From Stenogyne calaminthoides (Eukaryota > Streptophyta > Magnoliopsida > Lamiales > Lamiaceae): DNA of 64,000 nucleotides. The position numbers and the translations under genes were made by a program. The stretch lies in NCBI GenBank assembly GCA_037126765.1, contig JBBCBC010000009.1, positions 23,024,870-23,088,869 on the forward strand, written 5' to 3'. Shown here piece after piece: positions 53,756 through 64,000 of this stretch. The notes beneath the pieces were generated by a model. That model searched no databases and was not told the DNA's origin. It worked only from the letters and a program-made list of their open reading frames with translations. Numbering within the stretch: the stretch's first letter is position 1; every line of letters starts with the position of its first letter.

Positions 53756-56700
53756 ATGGTGAGCTCAGAGAGAGAGAGAGAGATATTTCATATAGTGATA
53801 GAATCATTTCAGTTTAATTCATCTGTTTCAGCTATGGTTGCTATGAGAGAGATATCTCATAGATTGATAGGATCATCTTAGAATAATTGGTTTCAATTTG
53901 ACGATCTAGATTTAGATCGATTGCGTTGCTGATAATTTTGCTGTTATTCTTCAATTTCAGGTGGTCGCGCAGAAGGTCAAGGAATCGGAGATCACTGAGC
54001 AGGATTCACTTCTACTCGTAAATCACTTGCTTAATTTCCTATTTAATTTCCTGTTCGATTCTTTGTTTTTCATTTGGAACAGCCGGTGTTAAATTTAGAT
54101 TAGTCTGTTTGTTAATTTGATATGGTTATTGTGTGACATGCTATGTTTGATTTGGCGTAGAATTCATTTGTTCTATTTTGTTTATGCTCCTTTTCTCTCT
54201 ACGAATTGCCGTTGTACATTATATGAAATACCTTCAGATTTTTTTTTTTAATGTTATTTTATGGTTTCACATTAAGTGCGGTTATATTTGGTATGCAGTT
54301 TCTTAATATGCATTTTGATTGAACCTTGTACTGCAACTTTGCGTGTTGGTGTTGTCTATACCAGTCCTAGTCCTGATTTGAACTATTTGCGATAATTTAA
54401 GCATCATTTCAGTACTCCTGTGTGTGTTTCTGTACGACATGCTTAACAAGCATCCTGAGAATTGCTTTTAATTTGATCAGACGAGAAATCTGTTGCGAAT
54501 TGCTATATTCAACATCAGTTACATCAGAGGCCTTTTCCCTGAGAAGTATTTCAATGACAAATCTGTTCCGGCTTTGGGTAAATAGCCGACTTATATTTCT
54601 AGTTTTCTACTGAAGTAACGGTTGTTGAATTGAAATAATTAACATTCACGTTGTAACAGACATGAAAATTAAAAAGCTTATGCCTATGGATGCTGAATCA
54701 CGTCGACTCATTGATTGGATGGAGAAAGGTATATCAGTGTAATGATCCTAATATTAAAAGCTTATCTCTCTTCCCTTCTACTTGCTCAGTAGCTCATGAG
54801 TTCCGGTTTCCCCTTTTTCTACAGGTGTTTATGATGCTTTACAGAAAAAATATCTGAAAACACTCTTGTTCTGTGTCTGTGAGGCTGTGGATGGTCCAAT
54901 GATTGAGGAATATTCCTGTAAGTCTTTCAGAAAGCTACTGTTTCCAGAAATATTACAGATATGCATAACAATTTCGAATTGTGGTATTGTTGGAAATTCA
55001 TAACTAAATATTGTGCTTAATGTTCTGTACATACTTATCAACAGGGAGTTGTTTACAAGTAGCAATTAATATCTTAAAAAAAAAGTAATAATGTTTCGAC
55101 AACAAATGATGCTTAAGCTATATACTTCTACATTTCCAGTTCCACATTTTCCTATTCTTGCGGTATATAATTGGATTGAGCATACACTAATGATGTAATG
55201 TTTCGAAAACTATATACTTCAATTTTTCCGGTTCCATATTTCCAATTCTTGCAGTGATTAGATAAATAATGAAGTGTACTTTTCTGCAGTTTCATTCAGT
55301 TACTCAGATTCTGATAGTCAAGAGGTTTCGATGAACATTAATCGTAGTGGGACAAAGAAGGGAGGGACATTCAAGTATAACTCCTCAACAGAAATAACTC
55401 CCAGCCAGATGAGGTAGTTGAATTGGTATAACTTTTTTTATGTATTCATATGCTGGTTTAGTGTTTACTCATAGTCAATATGAAAATGATCATTAACAGG
55501 AGTTCGGCATGCAAAATGGTTCGCACTCTAATTCAACTGATGAGAACTCTGGAGAAGATGCCAGAAGAGGTGTCATCTCTTGACAATGTGTTACCTAAAT
55601 TGATTTATCTAGTTTATGTTACTCTCTCCGTCCCAATTCATTTTGCACACTTTCCATTTCGGTCAATCCCAATCCATTTTGCACACCCCAAATATGGAAA
55701 AGAATCTTACAATCTCCACCCTCCATCCCTTTTGAAAAGTCAACAAAATACACAAAAATCAATTTTTCTTAATATGTGTGAAAGTCAAAGGGTGCAAAAT
55801 CAAATGGGACGGAGGGAGTACTATTTATACTGTTCATTTTATAAAGCTTATTAAGTGTTCTCTTCATTGTTTCAGCGCACTGTACTGATGAAGCTCCTGT
55901 ATTACGATGATGTCACGGTAGGCTTTTACTTCAGTAGGGTTTGTTATATGGTTTCTAGTTTCCACTTGGTAATGCCTGATTTTATGAATCCATCATAGAA
56001 ATATGCAATAAGTAAAATTAATACCTCATTTAGATTTTTCACCTCCTTGATTGCAGCCAATGGATTATGAGCCCCCCTTTTTCAGAGGCTGCACTGAAGA
56101 TGAAGCACACAACCCATGGACTAGAAATCCCTTGAAGATGGAAGTTGGCAAGGTCAATAGCAAGCATTTGATACTAGCTCTGAAGGTATGTGATTATAAG
56201 ATAAAGATATTCTTAACATCATCTTCCAGGCCTTTATAATTCTTCTTTCTCTGCTATAAAACTAAACAGGTCAAAAGCGTACTTGATCCTTGTGAAGATG
56301 AAAACAATGACAATCAAGATGATGAGGTCAGCCTGGGAGCTGATTCGCACCAGAAAAATGATGATAGTGAATCTGACAGTGAGGTAATGGCTTAATTGAG
56401 TTATTATTGTTTTTCTTTTTCGGAGAACTGTATATGTTGTATGACCCTATAGTTTTGACATATCCAAAACTTGTTCTGCTACATCTTTCTCCAGATGTGC
56501 AATTCAGATGATGATCAATACATTGTAGCACCCAGAGGTAAATTCGTATAAGACAAAATCGTTGTAGCTTTTCGTTTTTTCTCGCTGTATAATCAAACTT
56601 CTGGGATTTCTTGTGACAGAGAAACAGCAAGTTGAAGAAAATGGAGCAAATGATGAAGGTTCATTAACCGCATTAGAACACCAGCTGCACTTTTATATTT

Positions 56701-58499
56701 ATTAAGTTTAGAAGAAATCCTAATCCATCTATTTAATGCCAGATAATACCCAGGACTTAGTAGAAGATGAACAGCGGCTAGGACGAGTAAAGGATTGGAT
56801 CAACTCGTATCACCTTGACACAGTTGAACTCACTGATATCCTCTCAAATTTCCCTGACATCTCAGTGGTAAGGATATTTTAAATGATTTTTTGGAAACAA
56901 TATATTTGAAATACGGCATCCAAGTTTGGGTAATATTTGCCTCTGAACTAAGTGATCCAATTTGTGCAGGTCCTGATTGAAGGTACATCTGAAGGATCTT
57001 ACTCTCTTGCTAATAGTAACAACGTCATAGTTAGGTAACTAGATTCTGTTATCTGATGCTAAAAGTTCTTGTGGTCTAGAAATTATGGGCAAGCTAGAGA
57101 AAGAAAGGTTCATATCTAAGTCTTCAGGAGAGAGTTATGTCATTAATAAGAAAAAGGTTTGATCTCCTCCTCTTCTTTACACCCCCTCCCCCTAATGTTT
57201 TATTTAAAATCATAAATGTATTTAAGTTTTTTCTCCTTGTGAACTGCTCCTGATCTGTAGAAATTTGACTACGAGTTTGATGCTGTGAAAGAAGAAGTCG
57301 AAGGACAAATGATTGTAGGCGATGGAAGATCTGGAAATACTAGTGTAGATCACATGTACATGCAGGCAAGTGTTTATTTAAATAAGTTATTAATTTCTAC
57401 CTTTAACAAATCTTGCAATTAGATATTAATGACTCTGGATTTTGGTCACAGGCTTTGTATCACACACTTCCAATGAAGTACATAACAGTTGGGAAACTTC
57501 AGAACAAGCTGGATGGTAAACCCAGTCCGGCTACGGTTCGCAAACTTATCGACAAAATGGCCCAGGAAGGCTTCGTGGAGGCGGGTAGTAACAACCGAAG
57601 ACTCGGTAAAAACATTCAGTAATTAATTTTTCACCAAATCAAAGCTTCTCATGTTATTCACACACATTCATGTCGCCTATTGTTTCAGGGAAACGAGTGA
57701 TCCACTCTGATCTCGCCAAGAAAAAGCTCCTTCAAGTCAAGAAGCATTTCACCTCAGATGCTATGGTACGGTACAATTAATTTTCTTTATTCATTGCATA
57801 ACTGTTAAATTAAATCATTGGATTTTCAGTTTGGAGACTGAATTTTTGTCACATTGTTATTAGGATCTGGATAAGAATGAATCAGTAAACAAGTCGAATC
57901 TTCCAGAACCTGATGCTGCTGGTACTCAGCATTAAACTCCTTGCTATATATTATATCATCACAGTATATAATGTAAGAAATGTGAGGTTTGGAAACTAGG
58001 TAACAATTACAAGGACTTGTCGACTTGCGGTGGGCTCCACTCCATCGGGTCGGATATCACACGGACAAGAGGTAGATCAGATGCATGCGTTAATGGCTCC
58101 ATTAGAACTGAACATGGTGTTGGCAAGAAAACGGAACGTGGTGGGAATACTCCAACTAGCAGAGCTGAGGTACATATATACATGTATAATAATATGATGC
58201 AATCCCAATATTTGTCACTTGTATTTAACTACTGATTAAATTGCAACTAAATGTACAGCCTGCAGCTTCTAGGGAGAGTTTTATTGACAAGGGAAGAGGT
58301 AATTTAAATGACAACCAAGGCGACGTCGTCATGGAAAGCATCCCGACTCAGGACAAACACTTGAGGAAAACTAGCACGGTATATATATATGTATGCTCCT
58401 TAACTTTATATACATATAAGCAATTAATATTCATCTGATTTACAGGTGAAAGAGCCGATCCAGCAATACTCGAAGCGCCAGAAATCTGTTCCTCTCTGA
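53756..58499 (+). CDS. ASY1: Meiosis-specific chromosome axis HORMA protein ASY1 (HOP1 orthologue), 22 coding exons
   Basis: Exons: 53756-53758, 53961-54017, 54481-54577, 54660-54728, 54825-54917, 55290-55413, 55500-55569, 55876-55917, 56057-56185, 56270-56383, 56495-56537, 56620-56658, 56743-56867, 56970-56982, 57080-57156, 57261-57365, 57452-57605, 57689-57765, 57864-57921, 58000-58169, 58259-58378, 58446-58499. They sum to 1,833 nt, 610 aa, in phase throughout (Arabidopsis ASY1 is 596 aa). The first codon alone forms the first coding exon, giving MVVAQKVKESEITEQDSLLL after splicing, the conserved start. The HORMA domain covers about residues 10-230 (LFPEKYFNDKSVPALD, MDAESRRLIDWMEKG, EPPFFRGCTEDEA). 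An acidic linker follows, then a winged-helix/SWIRM-type region (RVKDWINSYHLDTVELTDIL) and the basic C-terminal closure-motif region ending KEPIQQYSKRQKS. ASY1 loads along meiotic chromosome axes, binds ASY3, biases repair to the homologue and is removed by PCH2. The intron after exon 16 is GC-AG. The gene looks intact. Confidence 0.97.
55622..55818. mobile_element. Stowaway MITE in ASY1 intron 7
   Basis: The ends CTCTCTCCGTCCCAATTCATTTTGCACA and GTGCAAAATCAAATGGGACGGAGGGAG are inverted, with the TA target duplication (55620-55621, 55819-55820) of Tc1/mariner elements. A direct GTCCCAATTCATTTTGCACA / GTCAATCCCAATCCATTTTGCACA pair lies at the left. The intron borders are unaffected. Confidence 0.9.
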
Positions 58500-59505
58500 A
58501 GATAGTGCTACTGAACTGGATAGTCTCCTCCTTCCCTTTTATATTTTAAGCATTATTTAGTATAAATATGAACTTTATCTGCTGGGAATCTCCATTATCT
58601 GCAAATTATAAATAATTGGATTAGAATGACAAGATGGGTATTGATGCATATATATCGGTTATACAACTAAGGTACTATGCTGATTGCTATAAGCCAATAA
58701 TGGAACTCTAATATGTACGTTGCAACAGTTGTTAATTTTTGTCAATATCATTAATCACAATTTTTTCTGTGGTCTATCTTTTTTCTCACTGATTCTTTTT
58801 TCTTTAGCCATTTTGTTATATACTTTATACTGGGAAGCAAGCACTATAGATGTAAATGCAAACTGCACTTTCCCCATTGTGATTTTGCTTATATTTTCTA
58901 AATGAGAGATTAATTATACTAAGACAGTTTCAAATCCTTTATTGTGTGTGTTTCTTTTATTATTTTTATAGGAGTATATTAACATGAGGGCAAATTTAAC
59001 AATTTTAGATAGATATAAAAAGTTAAATTCTCCTGGAGGAAAAACTAACATACTTCAAGGAAACAGGACGAATGATGAAATCATTGTTAGTAATGTGTTA
59101 ATTTCTATTTTTAGTAAAACTTACTTAAAAGTTTTTCAATTTTGTTGTTTATCAGAGTTGTAAAATATAATTTAGTTCACTATCTTAAATTTAGGCCGGA
59201 TATATTTTAAATGAATCCTACTCCCATATATATTAATAATAATAATAATCAACTATATCTTCAGTTTTGTAACGAGTGGAGTTTGTAAAGAGGAGGAGTG
59301 AAAGATAGAGAGTTGATTCGTTACAAACAAATTGCAAATGTGGGGAACTCGTTTGGTGGAGAATTCAGTTTTACTTTTAAGATTCATCATATATATATTC
59401 TGTGGTAATTAGTGAGAGAGAAGGGTGGGTATATGGATATAAAATAGTTCTCATAAAAAGGGAATAGGATCATTTGACAACAAAATTGGTGGAAATGCTT
59501 TATTT
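58500..59505. other. 3' flank of ASY1 and AT-rich spacer
   Basis: This is the probable 3' untranslated region (to about 58610), then AT-rich sequence without recognised features apart from short AT and AAT runs near 59228-59250. Confidence 0.45.
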
Positions 59506-59522
59506 AACTTGGTGAGTATAAA

Positions 59523-59541
59523 CCTGTCAAAAAAAAAAAAA
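59523..59541 (+). mobile_element. Minute retroposed insertion: CCTGTC plus 13 A, with 17-bp target duplication
   Basis: AACTTGGTGAGTATAAA occurs at 59506-59522 and again at 59542-59558, exactly flanking CCTGTC followed by an A-run. Long direct repeats around a poly(A) tail are the mark of target-primed reverse transcription, so this looks like a SINE or LINE insertion that ended almost at once. Confidence 0.7.
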
Positions 59542-60160
59542 AACTTGGTGAGTATAAAAGATTTGGTAAAATAAAGTGCGCAAAAGTTGGTTTAAAAAAA
59601 TAAAATCAATTATATGTGGTGTTTCTATTTTAGGTTAATTGTGCAGATGATTATTAAATCATATTTCTTTTATCATTATATATTAATCTATATTCAAATG
59701 TGTACCAATTTATATTTTTATCTCATTACAAAGTACTTAATGTATCAAAATTAAAAGACAGCTACGGTTTTCTTGGGTTTTATCTATAGTGGGCAACAGT
59801 GCACTGCCCATTACCGTTAATTGTCTTGACACGTGTAATACTGGTCAACCATCTATTTTTCCACATTTTAATATCAGGGCACATCATTTATATTAGTAAT
59901 AGAGACTTCATTTTGATGTCGTGTCCTATTATAGTTAATTTGGATGATGTGTCATCTTGATGTTAATTTGATTGAGTTATCACATTTTATTAAATTGATG
60001 TGTCATTTTTCAATTGGTTTGTAATTAATATGTGACATTTTAATGTGTAGTTTAATTAAAAAAATCCCTTATATTACAAATAGAGAGTTCATTTTGATGA
60101 TATGTGCCATTTTATCAATTGATTTGTAATTAATATGTGACATTTTAATGTATAGTTTAA

Positions 60161-60255
60161 TTTTTTTTTTTTTGCAATATCTAAGGTTTGAACCTTGCAC
60201 CTCTTACTTCATATTTATTTCTAATTGCACTAAACCCACTAAACTATCACTGAAA
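60161..60255 (-). mobile_element. Possible tRNA-type SINE fragment
   Basis: On the minus strand GGTTCAAACC (60185-60194) fits a polymerase III B box, an A-box-like TAGTTTAGTGGG lies about 45 bp upstream, and a poly(A) run follows (60161-60173 as T). The segment also merges with a run of about 32-bp repeats (AAACTAcCAAACTATTTTTT type, 60240-60345), which gives an alternative explanation. Confidence 0.3.
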
Positions 60256-60528
60256 TTGTACCTAAACCACCTAACTATTTTTTGTTACACTAAACTATAC
60301 AAACTATTTTTTTATTATACTTAAACTACCAAACTAATTTTTCAAGCAAAATTTTCTCTCAAATTTAAATTAGAGATCCATGAATAAATTGCAGAATAGG
60401 TAGAATTTGATATAATAATTTTATTTCAATAACTGTTTAAGCAAGTCTATACTAATATACACACTAAACAATTATTAATTCATATTTAGTGCACTTATGC
60501 ACATAATTATGTTTTTTATTATTAAATA

Positions 60529-61385
60529 TGTTGGGAAATGAATTTAATAAAAAGGATTTTGATTAGATCCCAAACCCCTAAGTATGATGTTCGGGATAAA
60601 TATAGATGAATCGAGATTTTTTTAGAGTGTTCGAATATTATCTGCATATATATAGTCGGCTATAGAACAGGTTAGTTTAAAGACTCGAAGAAACTGAGAT
60701 CTTGAAGAACTTTAGATATTAACCCAAGGCTCGAGAACCACTAAACTATACTAATTACTAAATATATATATATATATATTATATATATATATATATATAT
60801 ATTTATCAAAAATAAGATAATTTTTGAATTTTTTCCAAGAAAATTCAAATCCACACTATAAATACAAGTTTTTTCATTATCGCAAAAAAAATAAAAAGCC
60901 AAAGAGCGTTATAGTTTAATATATATATATAAATATATAAATATTCTATATATGTATATATTTTTCCATATTGATTTTTAAGGAAAATCTCCATAGTTGG
61001 AGACAACACCAAACCCAAACCCAGTTTTTTTGTTAGGCAATGTTATGATAAGTCCCGAAGTTAAACATCTAAGAGTTTGAATTAGAATATTTACTATGTC
61101 AAAAGCTCATTTAAGTAAACCACGTGGAGTATCAAAAGCTCAAATATAAGTTGATAAGTAAACTTTCGAAAAAGCTCGAAGTTGATAAGGAATTTCCCTA
61201 GAGGAGAGTGGATGTAGGGACCGGTTGTCCAAACCACTATATATTCTTTGTGTTGTTCTTTTTTATATTGTCATATGCATCTAATTATAAAGAAACCTGA
61301 CACATGAGCTAAAAAGGAAAAAATAAAATAAAATTGGAAACACTCTTTCACCCCTTTTTTATATTTTATAGGTTTTTCCCATATA
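60529..61385 (+). mobile_element. Decayed solo LTR of the Sirevirus-like group
   Basis: It begins TGTTGGGAAATGAATTTAAT, like the minus-strand start of the LTR at 8398, and keeps GATTTTGATTAGATCCCAA. It then has the D-type blocks: CCACACTATAAATACAAG (60852-60869), GTTGGAGACAACACCAAACCC, GATAAGTCCCG, AGAGTGGATGTAGGG, and CACCCCTTTTTTATAT. AT-rich expansions have replaced parts. No second LTR or primer binding site follows. Confidence 0.75.
60761..60803. repeat. (AT)n microsatellite
   Basis: Nearly pure TA repeat, interrupted once by TTA. Confidence 0.9.
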
Positions 61386-61555
61386 TTATATGTTATGAAT
61401 ATTATATTTTTTATTAAAAAGAAACAGCGTATCTGGCGGGCATTAAACTATTTAGTATTATAATCCACTCATATATATATATATATTTATCATTGCAAAT
61501 AAAATAATTTAATTTTTTTAAGAAAATATTTTTTTTGCAAAAAAATAAAGGCTCG

Positions 61556-61558
<3 letters not shown>

Positions 61559-61611
<53 letters not shown>
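61559..61611. repeat. (AT)n microsatellite, the longest in the window
   Basis: An uninterrupted AT run of just over 50 bases. It produces spurious Ile-Tyr repeats in translation, so the overlapping minus-strand frame is not a gene. Confidence 0.95.
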
Positions 61612-61614
<3 letters not shown>

Positions 61615-61716
61615 TTGAAACCATGCATTTTTTTCAATGTTATGAAGTAGAAGTTTCACAGTTAGAATGAATATTTACTATGTCAAAATCATTTTTTGAT
61701 CTAATATGAGTGGGTT

Positions 61717-62262
61717 ATAATCTATGTTGCACGGATGTGGGGAAACAAGTGCGGGGACGATACGATACGGATGCGGGGATATGTATTTTTAAAAAATTTA
61801 GGGCGCGATTTGGCAAATATACGTCTATTTATTTATAATTTATTATATATAACACTTAAAAATACATATAAATCTAAAATTCGTAAAACAAAATGTATGA
61901 AATCCAAATTTTTATGTCCCTCAAAACTTGACAATATTTAATAATTTAATCTAATTAAGTAACAAAACAACAATTCAAATACCATCAGCCCAATATATAA
62001 GTCATAATGATGAATTCAATCTAAAACGAGTGTCATATTGTCAATTTAAGTTGCATTACATAATAAAGTTCAATTAAATAACACATCTAATGCTTAATAA
62101 CATGATCATATTTAATCATTTAGCGTGGATTCGCGTATCGGATTCGTGTGTCCATTAATTTATTTTATTTTATAATTTATCAATTCGCCAAATGACATTC
62201 GGATGCGCGAATTCGAGAATCACACCCCTTTTAAGGTGCGGATGCGAATCCGATATTGTATT
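61717..62262. mobile_element. Possible DNA-element remnant with GGATGCGGGGATA / GGATTCGCGTATCGGA motifs
   Basis: GTTGCACGGATGTGG...GATACGGATGCGGGGATA at left and GGTGCGGATGCGAATCCGATA at right contain related motifs, partly in inverted form, as in a plant element family with repeated GGATACG steps. No clean ends or target copies were found. Confidence 0.35.
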
Positions 62263-62429
62263 TTAATATTTTAAGAAGAATCATGCATCATACGTTATAA
62301 TACTAAAAGTGCCCCTGATATTAAAATGTGGAAAAATAGATGGTGGGCTAGTTAGTATAACACGTGTCAAGACAATTAAGGGTACTGGGCAGTGCACAGC
62401 ATAGAAGAAACCGTTTTCTTGGGTTACGA

Positions 62430-63540
62430 TGGTGCAACAAAATGAGATCGATAAATTAACTGTGAAATATTTGTATAGCATATATGAAAAAACACAAAAG
62501 AAGAATATGACGTTATGATTAGAAATTCAAAAAGACGTATTTTATAAAGCATTAGTAATGTTTAAAGATTGAAAGAGGTACAATCCACATGCAATTAAAT
62601 TGGAAATTAAGAGATAACAGTTCATGTGTAAGCTTCATCTTTTTCAACAAATAACACGTTGCGAATTAAATTGGAAAGATACATCAATTCATGTAAATCT
62701 GTGTTTTTTTTCTCAACAAAATAACATGTTAAAACTTGTGTGATGTTTGACCTTTATTTAAGACATCAAAGGAATAATTTTCAACAAAAAAATGTATGAT
62801 GTTTGACCTTTATTTAAGACGGTCACATGCAAAAAGGAAAAACATATTAAAAAAAAAAGGGAGCAGATGAAATATTAAGAGTTTTGTTTTGTTCATATAG
62901 TAAGTTAGTAACACAATTTTCTCTTTATAGTAAAACATTTGTATGTGTATAGTAACGTAATTTTTAATATCTTACATGTGTTATTATTAAGATAAGGTTA
63001 GATCTTTGTATCTTGTTTCGAAGTGTTAAAAGACTTCATTCAAAGATTTTAAAAAGCGTCTGATTTGTTATGTTGAAAAGTGCGACTTATTTATAAAGAA
63101 AAATACAATTGTTAATATGTAAATATAGTTGTATGCTTTTGTTTGAAATAGTTCTTGCGTTTATTTTATAAAACAAGACGCTTAAAAATACATTATGAAA
63201 GATAATCATCTTCACTCGAGTCTTGTATGAGATCCACTCTAAAGATAAATATATGTACTAAAATTAAAAGACAAGTATGTGTCTTTACAATATCACATGC
63301 TTATACTTACGATAACATATGTTTTGCATTCATAAGTAACACAAACCTCGTTTTCAAAAAAAATAAAAATAAATAATAATACAGAATTGATTAAATTGAA
63401 CTCCTGTAATGATGTCACACGGGTATTTGTTTTTGTCTTCATATACCCGTGTAATTTTGTGGAAACCATACTAGAAAAATACTACTTTAATTGTGTGCCA
63501 TTGGCCCATTGTATCAAAGAAGCCGGCGTGTGGATTATTA
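62430..63540. other. AT-rich spacer, no gene seen
   Basis: Only short repeats are visible, for instance TGATGTTTGACCTTTATTTA at 62741 and again at 62797 (period 56). An ATAACA(C/T)GTT block also recurs at 62651 and 62721. Confidence 0.5.
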
Positions 63541-63735
63541 ATTTTTTTTTTATCGGGCAAAGTTAAATATTAATTGTTAGTAGTTAATACATCAAGCACC
63601 TAAATACTCCACGAAATTATCAATTCATCTTATAACTCCCATAACTCCAAATTTGTTCCCAGATGAAATCGAACCTGAGTCTCCCATTCAAATGAGGTCA
63701 GGAGTATTAAACCACTGATTAGTCGACGTGTCATT
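63541..63735 (-). mobile_element. tRNA-derived SINE
   Basis: Read on the minus strand from about 63735: an A-box-like AATCAGTGGTTTAATAC, then about 35 bp on a B box in CAGGTTCGATTTC (near 63665-63677), a body of about 110 bp, and the tail TTTGCCCGATAAAAAAAAA (T-run 63541-63550). The CGAT-poly(A) tail and the box spacing are those of plant SINEs. It has no coding capacity. Confidence 0.7.
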
Positions 63736-63945
63736 TATAAAAGGAGGTTATTTCGTGTATTTTAAAATTATATAATTTATTATATTAAAAAATATAATTT
63801 ATTTATATTTAATCGTGTAATTATTAATATAAAAAAATAATTATATAATTTCACATAAAAAAAATTATATTTTTTTAATATAATAAATTATACAATTTTA
63901 AAATGTATTAATTATATAGTTGACGTGGGAGTACATGGACCATCC
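63735..63945. mobile_element. AT-decayed third copy of the 47.5-kb MITE family
   Basis: The core arrangement (TATAATTTATTATATT...AATTATTAATAT...AATATAATAAATTATA) is inverted about its centre and follows the order seen at 47570-47690, with GC positions mostly lost. The outer GTGCACCGTGCACT ends are not recognisable. Confidence 0.5.
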
Positions 63946-64000
63946 CATGAGAAAAAGGTTGAAAGTTGGAACCTGTAATCTTCATATGGTTGCATTTATT

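Larger units (their letters stand above)
59780..62412. mobile_element. MULE-like element with about 100-bp inverted ends (2.6 kb), no transposase seen
   Basis: The left end 59781-59882 and right end 62309-62412 are inverted. Both carry GTGCACTGCCC, then TTAATTGTCTTGACACGTGT, then CCATCTATTTTTCCACATTTT and AATATCAGGG. GTTTTCTTGGGTT (13 bp) occurs directly outside both ends (59767-59779, 62413-62425) and may include the target duplication. Long inverted ends and about 9-bp duplications suit Mutator-like elements. The inside is AT-rich, with a decayed LTR and microsatellites, and no transposase frame. Confidence 0.75.

Noticed and set aside
61414..61659. 81-aa minus-strand frame with Tyr-Ile repeats
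   Set aside because: It is a translation of (AT)n microsatellites.

Overview
The window is plant nuclear DNA, almost certainly from a eudicot. It is AT-rich with plant-type introns. It carries Ty1/copia (including Sirevirus-like) and Ty3/gypsy LTR retrotransposons, a LINE fragment, tRNA-type SINEs and Harbinger, hAT, Stowaway and MULE-like DNA elements. It also holds two full host genes with clear plant orthologues. I cannot name the species; asterid/Lamiales is only an impression.

Positions 1-12556 are a retrotransposon nest. An LTR end in plus orientation (1-577) cuts into a decayed minus-strand Sirevirus-like copia element (578-8398, one LTR at 6519-8398). That element abuts, and probably inserted into, the RNase H region of a second, much younger-looking copia element (8399-12556). 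From 13080 to about 15296 lies the 3' end of a minus-strand LINE, with an unusual same-frame downstream reading frame interrupted only by TAG codons. A frameshifted scrap of a DUF1005 gene is at 15964-16172.

Positions 16484-39902 form one insertion event with later events nested in it. The outermost unit is a gag-only, gypsy-like element (TSD AAGGG). Inside it sits a copia element, here called B (19917-37268, TSD AGAGG). Inside B are two copies of a peculiar LTR element, here D1 (20002-23297, TSD ATTAA) and D2 (25643-29210, TSD TGCCA), and one solo LTR, E (31587-33155, TSD CACTC). D1 and D2 have LTRs of about 1.6-1.7 kb around an internal region of only 136-138 bp, little more than a primer binding site and a polypurine tract. 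They are the best candidate in the window for an undescribed non-autonomous family.

The right third is genic. A CTD small phosphatase-like gene (SSP4/CTDSPL2 type, coding exons 41500-47098, 404 aa) has introns loaded with MITEs and a hAT element. After a repeat-rich spacer comes a complete orthologue of the meiotic axis HORMA protein ASY1 (53756-58499, 22 coding exons, 610 aa) with an ATG-only first coding exon, a 13-nt microexon and one GC-AG intron. Both gene models were built by hand from splice signals and phase, and every junction keeps frame. The last 5 kb is AT-rich and carries a MULE-like element with about 100-bp inverted termini, a decayed Sirevirus-type LTR, a SINE and microsatellites.

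The two host genes are not known to work together. Everything left of 39902 is mobile or decayed DNA, apart from the DUF1005 scrap.
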